The translations under genes were made by a program, and so were the position numbers. Shown here one piece after another: positions 11,770 through 22,903 of a stretch of DNA of 64,000 nt; the stretch's first letter is position 1; every line of letters begins with the position of its first letter. This DNA comes from Proteromonas lacertae (taxonomy: Eukaryota > Sar > Bigyra > Opalinata > Proteromonadidae): assembly GCA_002245135.1 (NCBI GenBank), contig NGBS01000293.1:310001-374000 (forward strand). Reading direction: 5' to 3'. Under the pieces are notes generated by a model that made no database searches, had not been told where the DNA came from, and saw nothing but the letters and a program-made list of their open reading frames with translations.

Positions 11770-14312
11770 ATGATAAAATTGCTAAATGTACATAGACCAT
11801 ATACATTGGTGTGGTACAAACCATTGAATGTTCCTTGTTTAACAATTAATAAATCAGATCTAGACGATGAAGCTAAAGAATTATATTTTTCGAAGAATGA
11901 TTCATCCTTAATTCCATTGAAATACTTTCATGATGATGAAAAAAGATAGTATTAAATCGTTGTTAGTATTACATATAGTGGTTTGGCGAGTATTTCAGAT
12001 CTGCTTATTCCAGACAACATGCAAATGAAAATATATTCAAAGAAATAAAGAAAATAGAAAACTGGGATTATTCTACACATATATTGCAAATTATACAAGA
12101 TAAGTCGCAATTCAGGCGTTGCATTGTAACTAGTTTATCTGATCTAGAACCAATACAACGAAAAATGTTTGAAGATTGTCAAATTAAAGGGAAAACTCCA
12201 GTAAAGTATATGGATGATCCATCAAGACCTTTGTATATTTATTTATCTGTATATATATTAATAGTGGAATATTAAAACCTTCAGATATATCATTTTGTGA
12301 TGATGAATATGGTAAAAAAGTAATAAGTAGTTTAAGCAGTTTGAATAATTCATTTGAATCGAATCATAATCATAGAGAAGAAGAAGAAGAAGAAAATGAT
12401 AATTATATTGATGATATTATTAATAATAATGCTATAGTTGAACAAAATCCAAATCCAATACAACAAATAAATGATGAATTAATAGATGATAAACCAAAGA
12501 AGAAAAGAGGTAGGAAAAGAAAGAAACAATCAGATATATCGTTTTCAAGAGTAGTAGAAGAAGAAGATGATGATGATGATGATAATTATATTGATAATGT
12601 TATTACAAGACAAACTCAATTTCAAAACAACAACAACAATCACCTCCACAAAAGAAAAATGAAATAAAAGAAAATGTACAAAAGAAAAAAAGAGATAGGA
12701 AAAGAAAGAAACAATCAGATATATTGTTTTCAAGAATAGAAGGAGAAGATGAAGATGATGAAAATGAGGATTATAACATAGAGAATGAGTATTTAGATGA
12801 TGATGATGATGATGATGATGGAGAAGAATCTGAAGATGAATTCCATTTTGAAAATGATAATAATTATCGTAATAGTAGTGAACAACCAAAGAAAAGAAGA
12901 CATTCATCAAAAAGAAAACCAATTAAACAAACAACAATAGGAGAAGGAAAAGAAGAAGAAGAAGAAGAAATAGTTGATCCTCCGCATTTAAAATGTCTTT
13001 TATACAATGTTATTTGGGATAAAATTATTATGTATCCATGTATTATTGTCAGTCTAAAAGATCAAAATGATGAAGGTATTTCAAAGTATAAATCATCCAA
13101 AATCGAAATAAGAAATAGAATTCCTGTCATTTATTTTTGTTCTGATTCAAATCAATAGTATATATAATATTATATTAAATTTTTATTGAATATAATTAGT
13201 GCAACAATAGATTCTTCAAATACTGATATTTTTACATTTGAAAGTATTTTCAAATATAATCAATATGAAAGAGATGATATAGTAGAGCAGCAGAGATTTG
13301 AAATGGCAATATCAACAGCTTTTGTATTTATTATATCTATTTATTTATATGTTAGTATTGCTCTGTTAAAGCCAATGGAAGAGAAAGATTAAAATATTTA
13401 GAATCAAGAACTGCAGGTTGTTGTAGATGCTATAATAATGTGTTAAATGAAAATGTAAGATATACTTATTGTGATAAATGTTTTTTATGTTATGACTACA
13501 GATGTGCTGGTTTTAAAACTATTCCTCAATCAATTGAGAATGAAACTTTTTATTGTTATAGATGTAAAAGATATGTATAAATATTATTTTTTGTTATTTA
13601 TATAACTTAAATAGTTGAAATATCATCCAGAATTAGAGAATAGAGAAGAAATAATAATTGCTTCAAAGAATAATAACGATGATCATTATTTATATAATAT
13701 ATTTTGGGATAAACGCTATTATACACCATGTATTGTTATTGATATTCCTGATATGAATGATCAAGCTTTGAAAGAATATAATAGATTTAAAGGTGATGAA
13801 TACATGCCTATTCGATATTTCTGTGAACTTAAAGATCCTTAGTATATTATTATTATTATTATTATAGTGGATTTGCAAAAGAACATGAATTGGAAGCTTT
13901 TAATTATGAAAGTATCTTCAAGAATAAAAAATATGTAAAAACAGAGGAAGAAATGAAACATTTTGCATCATCTGTTGCTACAGCTTTTGTATTTATTATA
14001 TATTTATATATATAAATGATATAGTTTTGTCAAAATTCTAAAGTTAGAGAATATAGATTAGATTGTATGGATGATAAATACAAAGGCTGTTGTAAATGTT
14101 TCAAAAAAATGATGCATGAGAAATTATCAAGTTTATTGGTTTGTAGTAATTGCTGTTTATATTATCATTGGAAATGTGAAAAATTTACAGAATATCCTAC
14201 AGATATAAGCGATGGAACTTACATATGTAATATGTGCAGAGAAAGAAGTATTCATTCATCGCATTTTGACCCAATATTTAATATTGATAATGTGAAAAAG
14301 GAAAAGTTGTAG
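11770..14312 (+). CDS. Multi-PWWP, two-PHD chromatin-reader-like protein (array member 2)
   Basis: From the ATG at 11770-11772 I read two PWWP-like units (YTLVWYKPLNVPCLTI and a weaker one with RRCIVTSLSDL...GILKPSDI). An acidic and basic linker follows, with an AT-hook-like KKKRGRKRKK that is repeated as KKKRDRKRKK. A third PWWP (LYNVIWDK...YPCIIVSL) precedes a PHD finger (CCRC, YCDKC, YDYRC, YRCK). A fourth PWWP (LYNIFWDKRYYTPCIVI) precedes a second PHD (CCKC, CSNCC, YHWKC, CNMC). Introns are 26-42 nt and end in TAG. The frame changes once near 12010-12022 and once near 12622-12645 without an intron. It may be one gene, or two fused in my reading at 12640. Confidence 0.65.
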
Positions 14313-14423
14313 TATTACTCTTCAAATGAGTAGAATGTAATTGATTTATAATATGACATGTAATTTTTTACTTTTTACCTTTTTTTATATTTTGACTAAA
14401 ATAATACAGTAATCACTGATAAG

Positions 14424-15661
14424 ATGAGTTCAATTTCTGACAGTGATATGCCAAAGTATTATAAAGATGTGCTATACGATATTGTATGGGATAATGAATT
14501 TAATTACCCATGTTTAATCGTTAGCACCAAAGATATTAGTCAAGAAGCATTAGAAGAATTTAATAAATCAGAATCGAGTAAAAAAGTACCTGTAATTTAT
14601 TTTTGTGCTGAAGATGAAGCAAACAAGTTGTATATTTGTCATTTTCTATTTATATTATAGTGGAATAATAGATTTACCTTGATACTTCCAAATTTTCATA
14701 TGCAAGTATCTTTAAATACAAAGAACTTAACAAAAGCCAACCAAATGAAGAAAATTTCTGTTCTGCAGTAACAACAGCCTATGTATATATATTCTAATAC
14801 AATCAAATAGTTTTGTAAGAAAACAAAGAAAGGAGAAAACAGACTTGAAATATTAGATGAAGTAGATGCTGGATGTTGTGATTGTTTCTCAAGTGAAATT
14901 AAATCAGATGATTTATTAGACGGATTTGTTTGCTGTGATAAATGTTTATTAGCTTATCATTGGAAATGTGAAGGATTTAAAGAAGTTCCAAAAGATATTG
15001 AAAGTTATAATTTCATATGTAAAAGATGTTCAAATAATGTATGTTTTATATACTTTATAATGTTTTATTATTATTATATAAAATAGACTTCAGATAGTAA
15101 TAAAAAGGATAATTCTTCAATTAAAAGAAGTCATTCTGTTGAAAATGATGACAAGAAACACAAGAAATCGAAATTAACTCTAGATTTAAGTCCAACAGTC
15201 TCACAAAACATTCAAAAAGGAAATATAAGGATAAAATCAATAGAATTTATTCAAAGAGTTTACAGTATAAATAGAGCAAGAGAAAAAATGAAAGTATTTG
15301 ATGTGAATGATACAAATTCATTTGATAATCTAAAAAATATAATTAATTCATCTTATGGATGTTTAATAGATCATGAAGTAATGAAAAATGTATATCCTTA
15401 TTTTAAAGAAATAATACAAAATGTAAATGATAAAAAAGAACTTGCTGCTATATCGAAATATTTAAAAGAATTGAAAGCTGAATAGTATATTATATTATTA
15501 TTAATAATTATATATATAGTAATCAATCTGAAGATCCAAAAATTGTGAAAATATTATGTCAAAGACTAAAACCACTCATAGATAATATTAATGACACAAA
15601 ATTTAAAAATAATAAAAGTAATAAGAATAAAGAAAAAGTTAAAGTAAATGATGAAAAGTAA
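14424..15661 (+). CDS. PWWP-PHD protein with a helical C-terminal domain (array member 3)
   Basis: The start at 14424 (MSSISDSDM) is followed by a PWWP (LYDIVWDNEFNYPCLIV, VPVIYFCAED, then FSYASIFKYK). A PHD finger comes next, with CCDC, CCDKC, YHWKC and CKRC. After an intron comes a basic linker, then a helical domain of about 130 residues (KSIEFIQRVYSI... to KELKAE and IVKILCQRLKPLI). PWWP plus a helical C-terminal module recalls LEDGF/HDGF-type proteins and TFIIS-N folds. That comparison is inference. An extra C at 14677-14678 breaks the frame inside the PWWP. The array member at 22904 shares this C-terminal domain. Confidence 0.7.
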
Positions 15662-15723
15662 ATGATATATATTTTGTTTTTGTTTTTATTTTTATTTTTT
15701 GAAATGTAAATAAAAATAAATAA

Positions 15724-18632
15724 CTAAAAAGATATAATAAAGTTTCTATTAAAATATACATCTATTACTTCATTTCCATCTACTTTTATTCCATACGAAA
15801 TATCCATTAAATGAGAAGATATTGTTCTTACATATTGAGTTACATTTATAACATTCAACACTTCAGAATCATTTAACACTAATTCAATGCATATTACATC
15901 ATCAACATCATATCTATATTTAAAACTTTTATTAATCGTATGTGAAGAAGAATAAAAGCGATGTTTAATCTGACCAATCAATCTTCCATTCAGTTTAATA
16001 TTTACACTTCTACTATAATCATCCACTTCTGTCAATTGATAATTTATATTTGAAGCAAATAGACAAGCACCTGAAGCACAAACATTTATATCATTTGTAT
16101 TAATATTTAATTTCTTTTCTAGTACCTTTTTGATATATCTCATTCTTATACTACCTCCAACACCAATTGCGTCTTTTAATGATTCAAATATATGCTTATT
16201 TTCCTTCATAAACTGTTTTAAATCATTTTCAAAAACATCAAATTCTGGCCTTAATATTTCATTCATACCTGCTTCTGTGATATTTGAAATATCATATCTA
16301 TCATTCTCAAATAAAGTACAATCACAATTAGTAGATATGCTACTCGATAATTGAGTTTTTACATTTTCTGCACTTTGTATAACTTTTTTGAGTTTTCTTT
16401 CTGGTAGATTATTTCTATTGTTATTTCCATTAGATATTTCTTCCCATTTTTCAAGAAAATAATCAGCAATTTTGTGTGTGAATAAATTACCACCTATTCT
16501 ATCATTCTTTCTATATTTCAGTATTTTATAAATCTTTTTAACTGGATCCATCTTCAATAAAGTAAAACTATAATGAGTAGCTCCAAAATCACAAACAAAT
16601 ATAGTAAATGGATGCTTAATACATTTATTAAAACAATAACCTATAGCTGCTGCTACTGGTTGATATAAAAAATATACAGCATTTATATCTAGTTTTGAAC
16701 TAACTTCTGTAATATAATCTTTTTGTTCCTTCTCAAAATCTAATGGAATAGTGAAAATCACATTAACATCATCATATGCATTACCAGATCTTGAAATTAT
16801 CGATTTTTTGATAGAGTTTAGAATTCTAGTTAATACATCATCTAATGAGATATATTTATCATTTTTTTCATCATAATTATATTCTACTTTGCCATTATTA
16901 TTACGAATTCTTATTGGAGAATGAGATTTATATTCATCATTATATTTTCCAATTACATTATTTAAACTAACTACATTATAAACATATGGTATTTCTTCTG
17001 AAGATTTGTTTGTTATTGTTGTTAAAGTAGGACTTGATCCATTATTAAGATCCAATTCTATTGGAGAACCATCGCAGTTCTTTTTATACACTTTAATATA
17101 ATAACTACCAATATCAATACCTGCAACATTTGCTTCGTTGCAACAATATGGTATTATTGATTTAGTATATGTAATTGCTTTACATTTCTTACTGACTATA
17201 ATAATAATATATAATAATAACAAAATACAGTTAATTTTTAATTTTGAATTATTTTGGATTTCTTTATTTATATTCTCTTCATCATCAATCGAAAAATCAT
17301 TTTCTTCTAAATCTAACAACTGAAGAAGAATATTTCTTCTTATTATCATTATTATTATATCAACATTATTACTTGACATATTACATCCTAATTAATTATA
17401 TATTGAATCAATAATATAATACTCTTTAATTTTAATTCTTTAAGTTTATTGTTTGAATTACATATTAAATATAAATCATTGTTATCCATGAAGTTATTAC
17501 TTAAATTCAGATATTTTAAATTCAGTGCATAACTAGCTGCTTTTACTAATAAATTTGATTGCAAAGGACTGAATGAAAGATCGAAATACTCAACATTCAT
17601 CAATATTTGACTAACATCTGTATAATATAATATTGATTTATCTATATATAAAATATATAGAAATATATACCATCACATTTTATCGATCTTCTATGCTTCA
17701 TAATAATACTATTAGGATTACTGCATCTAATAATGCTTGGATGATCAATTTCAATTATACGTAACTGATATGTTCCATATTTTGTACATCTTAAATTGTC
17801 TAAATTACACCCATAAAAATTCACGATTTCATCTAAATGTTTTGGTTTAACAATTAGTGTTTGGTTTGTTAAAATTAAATTTAAATTATGAGCTATATAA
17901 TGGCTGCTTTCATCTTCACTATATCCTTCTAATTCAATCACTACTTCAAATAATTTAATATCATTATTAATCATTCTATCAATGATACTTTGCAGTTTAA
18001 TATCTTCTTCGTTTATCATTTCATATAATTTTTTACAGAGTATTCCTAAAGATATAACATCATAACTTTGAGTTAGTTCTTTTTCTTTTATTCTATTAAA
18101 TAAATATTCACCACAATGTTGTAAATAGAATTTGTTTTTACACTCATTATAAAAAATACTTGATGAATTTATTCCACCATGAATTACATTTAAATATTCA
18201 TACTCTTTTAAAATCTTTGCAATATCCAAAATAAGCTTATTAATTATATTTATATTCACAAGTCTTTGCTTAATAAATTGATTTAATGTAACATCTGAAG
18301 ACCTAATTGAACCAATTACACATTGCTCTTTCAAATAGCACATAATTTGTTCTTTCTTTTGAATATTAAAATACCTTAATAACTGAGTTATTTCCTTCTA
18401 TAACGAATTAAAGATATATATTCACACAAATACATAATTAAAAACAGTTTTATGTGTATTTTTATCACATATGAAACGTTTAAACTGTCCTATACTCTAA
18501 TAATATAAATGAGAGACTTACATTTAGACTTCCATAAAGCGTCAATGCTTTCTATGCGAATATAAAATATTTTTATAATACCAATAAACTCAAATCATAT
18601 TTAGATGCGGAGAAAAGCTTATGTAAATCCAT
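15724..18632 (-). CDS. Pseudokinase - LRR - Hsp70-like fusion protein
   Basis: The start at 18630-18632 opens three short exons, MDLHKLFSASKYDLSLL, KALTLYGSLN and a longer one ending TVFNY. They are spliced by 25-36-nt introns to a kinase-like lobe. Its HRD position reads IHGGINSSSI, so the catalytic Asp is absent, and a DVISLGILCKKLYEMI helix follows. A 29-nt intron joins it to leucine-rich repeats (LKYLNLSNN, LKELKLKRCN, LLQLLDLEEN). The same exon then runs into an Hsp70 NBD with GIDIGSYYIKVYKK, VIFTIPLDFEKEQ, YQPVAAAIGY, CDFGATHYSFTLL, RIGGNLF and GVGGSIRMRYI, plus a short beta-domain-like end. A hydrophobic run near 17190-17240 may be a membrane segment or a 30-nt intron. The total is about 900 residues. 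A signalling or proteostasis sensor is inferred. Confidence 0.72.
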
Positions 18633-19009
18633 TCAAAAACGATCAAATTTTTGGATTGATTTTGTATTTTCGAAATATGAATGATTTGCGTTAATAGTTG
18701 TGTTTTTAATTTAATATATGATATATTTGATGATGTATATATGATAAAAATATATAAAAGGCAGATTTTCTCGAATTTTATGTAAATTACTGGCAAAGCT
18801 ATATGTTTTATTTCTCTCTCCAATAACTTCATCAAAAACTAATTAAAATCATCCGATCATAATATCAATAATAACTGTCAAGCTTTTCTTTCAGCTTGAA
18901 AGAATTTTTGTCGTTTATCTGCTTTTGTATTATATTAATTGCTAATAGAAATATATAATCTTGTTAATTTTATCGAATTACATACATTTGTAACAACAGA
19001 ACATAGATA
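18633..19009. promoter_or_regulatory. Divergent promoter region with an inverted repeat
   Basis: This 377-nt region lies between the divergent starts of the pseudokinase-LRR-Hsp70 gene and array member 4. It contains a perfect 8-bp inverted repeat, TTCTTTCA-GCT-TGAAAGAA, at 18886-18904. Its role is unknown, and the promoter assignment comes only from gene orientation. Confidence 0.4.
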
Positions 19010-20990
19010 ATGAATACAGATCAATTTAAACCATATCAGATGGTATGGAATATTGAAAACAAGATTCCTTGTATGATAGTTAATATAGAAGATTGTGATT
19101 ATAATCTTCAGAGTGAATACAACGAATGTTACGAAGATAAAGTTCCAGTTGTATATTTTCAGTTTGAGCCGTTAAGATTGTATATTTATTGTTTTCACAT
19201 AATTAATAGTGAATTAGTTTGGAAATTGTGTTTATTTGAGTGTAATACGTGTAGTAATAAAATGCTATTTAAGATGTGTAATGAAGAATATCAAAATGGT
19301 TGTAACAATACTGAGATAGAAAGTAATTCTGAATCAGGTTCTACATATGAATCACCAGCAACAATAAATAATCTGAATTTTACAAATCCAATTCCTTCTT
19401 CACCTAAAACAACTGAAAAACTTTCAGACGATGGATTAGAAGCTACTCTAATTCATGCAAATGAACAAGAAAAAATAGATGTAGTAGTAGAAGAAGAAGA
19501 AGAAAGTAGAAAAGAAAAATACCTTGATAAACAAGAAAAAGAAAAGAAAGATGAAGATGAAAATGAAGAACAACAACAGAAACAATTTCAATTAGAAGAA
19601 GAAGAAGAACAGAAAGAGGAGAAAAGAGAAGATGAAGAAGCAAAAGAACGACAACTACTACAAGCTGATCAAAAACAACTTACACAAAAAGAAATAGAAC
19701 AGCAACAAGAGAAAGAAAAATGTCAGAATCAACAAGAACTATTACAAAAACAACGTTTAGAAGAAGTAAAAAAGGTACAACAGCTTCTCCAATTTCAACA
19801 GCAACAACATAAGCAAGAAGAAGAAAAAGAAAAGCTACAAGAAGAAGAAGAAGAAAAACAACAACAACAAGAGGAAGAAGAAGAGGAAAAATATCATCAA
19901 CAAAGACAACTACTGTTACAAAGACAAAGACTAGAGGAAGTACAAAAATTACAAGAATTATTACAATTTGAACAACAACAACAACAACAACAACAGCTAT
20001 TTCAAGAGGAAGTAGAAGACTATATAAAAGAAGAAGAAATAGAAGAAAAACTTCAAATAAAACCGCAAATTCCACCATTATCAATGATATTAAGATCAAA
20101 ATCAGTATATATATAATTATTTAATGTATGTGTATTAAATAGAAGAAAAGAAAATCATCACAACCAAAAAGAAATGAGTTTTATGACACAATGAATTATA
20201 TAAATATTCAACATCAATCATCTTCACCATCTAAATCAAAGAAAAGAAAATCAGTTGATATTATACAAAATAAAAACAAAACAACTTCTTCTTCTTCTTC
20301 TTCTCCTCGAAAGAGACATAAGAAAAACAGTAAAAATGATAATATAATCACGAATATTAATCACAATAAAAATACAAATATAGAAAATCAACATGTCAAT
20401 GAAATATTATATGATAAAACTATGCAATGGACTTGTATTGTAGTTGATTCACATGATTTAGCATTATACAGTGAAGAAAGAGATAAATATTATCAATTTA
20501 GAAATAAAAATGAAAATAAAGATATTGTAGCATTGAAATACTTCAATTCATATGATGGCACTTTGTATTTTTTTTTTTGAAATATATAATATTAATATAT
20601 AGTCTTACTACAATTTATAGAAGTTCCAGATTTATGAAATTTGATAGAAATGATGAAAGTATCTATAATGAAATGAGAAAAAAAAGAACAGTTAATCGTG
20701 ATAAAGCATATGTTACAGCTGTTGTATTTATAATTTATATTTTTTGTGATAGTATGCTGATACTTTGCGAGAAGATAATAAATTTGCCATTTCTGTATAT
20801 GAAAATGTTAAATGTTTTATTTGTAAAAGAATTGGTGAGAATTTGTTGAGTTGTCCAAAATGTTATTTTAGTATTTATTTATTTTGTTTATATGTATATA
20901 GAATATCATTTAAGTTGTTTAAGTAATATTAAACGTAGAATAACATATAGTTTCTTATGTGAAGAATGTGAAAGTTTAATAGAATGTTAA
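19010..20990 (+). CDS. Two PWWP-like domains with Gln/Glu-rich spacer and a PHD-like finger (array member 4)
   Basis: The start is at 19010. The first PWWP-like unit (YQMVWNIENKIPCMIVNI, VPVVYF) leads into about 220 residues of Gln/Glu/Lys-rich, probably coiled-coil sequence, with two similar RLEEV-K-QLLQF blocks. A 43-nt intron at the end of that exon joins to a Ser/Lys-rich exon with the second PWWP (EILYDKTMQWTCIVV, ALKYFNS). The last exons give a shorter Cys finger (CFICKR, CPKC, YHLSC, CEEC). Splicing through the apparent stop near 20114 is supported because the downstream exon stays open and completes the domain order seen in the other array members. Confidence 0.65.
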
Positions 20991-21176
20991 TTCAATTATT
21001 TGCTTTGTTTAATTCTTAGTTTTTGTTTATTATTAATGTAGTATTGAATATATATATTGTATTTATGATGATATATTCTTCAATTAGCGCTTAGAATTTG
21101 AATTATGAGAATGGCGCCAATAAGTTAAATTACCTCCTTTTTCTTTTTCATTATTTTAAGGGTATAACATATTAGA

Positions 21177-22705
21177 ATGGCAAGAACAAAACCTGCTATA
21201 ACAAATAGAAGTAGTTTAACTATGAAAAACAATAATAAAGATAATGCAGAGTATTAATTTTGATAATTTTTCTATTTTCATTAGAAAACAAATGTCAAAG
21301 AGAAAAGTATTTCATTCAATTAATAATTAATGTAAATAGCTATTTAATAGAGATAATGAAGCTCAAAAGCGAAAATCAACAGATTCACAAAACGATAATT
21401 CACCCAAAAAGCAAAAGAAAGCATATACAACACCAAAAGATAGATTATATGACATTGGATGGTATACACCATGGATTTGGCCATGTATGATAATTGAACC
21501 AAAAGATATGAGTAGAGAAGCACAAAAAGAATTTGAGAAATGGAAAGATCCAAAGAAATTAGCAATTCGATTCTTCTGTGAAGATTCTAATCCTTATGCT
21601 ATAGCTAGATCCAAAGAAATTGAGCCATTTACTAATACAAATACTTATAAATATATTAATAATATTAAAGAAGATCAAATTTTAGCTTCTGCTTTTACTA
21701 CAGCTTATGTATATATATATAATACATTAATTTAATTAATTTAATAGTATGCTGCTGGTCTTCCACCATTTGAAAGAATAAAAATTAAATCAGAACAAGA
21801 TGCTGGTTGTTGTAGATGTTTTAAATCAAAAATGAAGACTTTTAACGATAAAGATTATGTTGATTATGTTTATTGTTCAAATTGCCATTTGAATTATCAT
21901 ATTGACTGTTCGGGAATTGATTTAAGTAAAGAAATGAAAGATGAATTTATATGTGATAAATGCAAAGTATTATATTACTCTATTTTTCTCTTTTTCTTTT
22001 CGCAACAACTTATAACATATAATTATTATGAATATATATTACATTAATAGTTTTATTTTTCTAATTTAAGTCAATCTGTATATATATATATATTATTTAT
22101 AATAATGATATATATATAAATATAGGACTTAGATGAAGAGTTTTTATTATCTCAAACTACTCCAGGCAGAATTCCAGGTGATGTATATGATATTGTTTGG
22201 TATTTACCAGATACTTGGCCTTGCTTAATTGTTTCAGCAAATGATTTGAGTGAAAAAGAAATGAAAGAATATAACAGATGCAAATACAATCCCAAAGTTC
22301 CGTTGAGATATTTTAATGATTGGGGAATAAAAACAGTAATAGCAAAAGCAGATGAAATTAAGTTATTTAATGAAAAGAATAATATTAAGTTTATGTATTA
22401 TGTTGAAAGAGATAGTGATTTAGCTGCTGCTTATACTACTGCATATGTATGTATATATCTTGATATAACTGTAGTATTGTTCTGGCTTAAATCCTGAAGA
22501 AAGATTGAACATACAAAGTGAACAAGATTCTGGATGTTGTAAATGCTTTAGTACCACAATTAAAAATTGTAAAAAGGGATTAGATCAATATGTATATTGT
22601 GATAAATGTCAATTAGCTTTTCATTTGCAATGTGTTGGATTGAAAGCTCTTCCTGATGAAAAAATGTCTTTCATTTGTGATAAATGTAAGAAATATGTAT
22701 ATTAG
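21177..22705 (+). CDS. PWWP-PHD-PWWP-PHD protein (array member 5)
   Basis: The start at 21177 (MARTKPAITNR) is followed by two introns of about 33-35 nt and a basic linker. The first PWWP is YDIGWYTPWIWPCMII with RFFCED, followed by a PHD (CCRC, YCSNC, YHIDC, CDKC). An unusually long intron of about 165 nt (about 21967-22125) precedes the second PWWP (YDIVWYLPDTWPCLIV, LRYFNDW). The second PHD has CCKC, YCDKC, FHLQC and CDKC. The ORF ends at 22705, or a further intron may add a few residues. Both units are in frame in every exon. The long intron leaves open that these are two adjacent genes. Confidence 0.7.
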
Positions 22706-22903
22706 TTTATTTATATTGTTGAATAGAAATATAAAATCCGTAATTAAAGTTTATTTTCATTATATTGTTTATTATAACATATTATTTTGATTAATTCTTC
22801 TATATAACAAATATATGAACAGAATGTGAAAAATACAAAAAAATATAAGCTTGAATTATCCTCAAGCTTTGAATTTTTAATTCTCTTTTTCAACAAATTC
22901 CTA

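Noticed and set aside
12545-12922. Minus-strand His/Leu-rich ORF
   Set aside because: It is the complement of the Asp/Asn repeats of the PWWP gene.
17190-17240. Transmembrane helix in the pseudokinase-LRR-Hsp70 fusion
   Set aside because: The hydrophobic run is also an AT-rich stretch that can be removed as an in-frame 30-nt GTTATT...CAG intron, so I do not claim a membrane protein.
19443-20099. Two minus-strand hydrophobic ORFs that look like membrane proteins
   Set aside because: They are the antisense of the Gln/Glu-rich spacer, which always reads as Val/Leu/Phe on the other strand.
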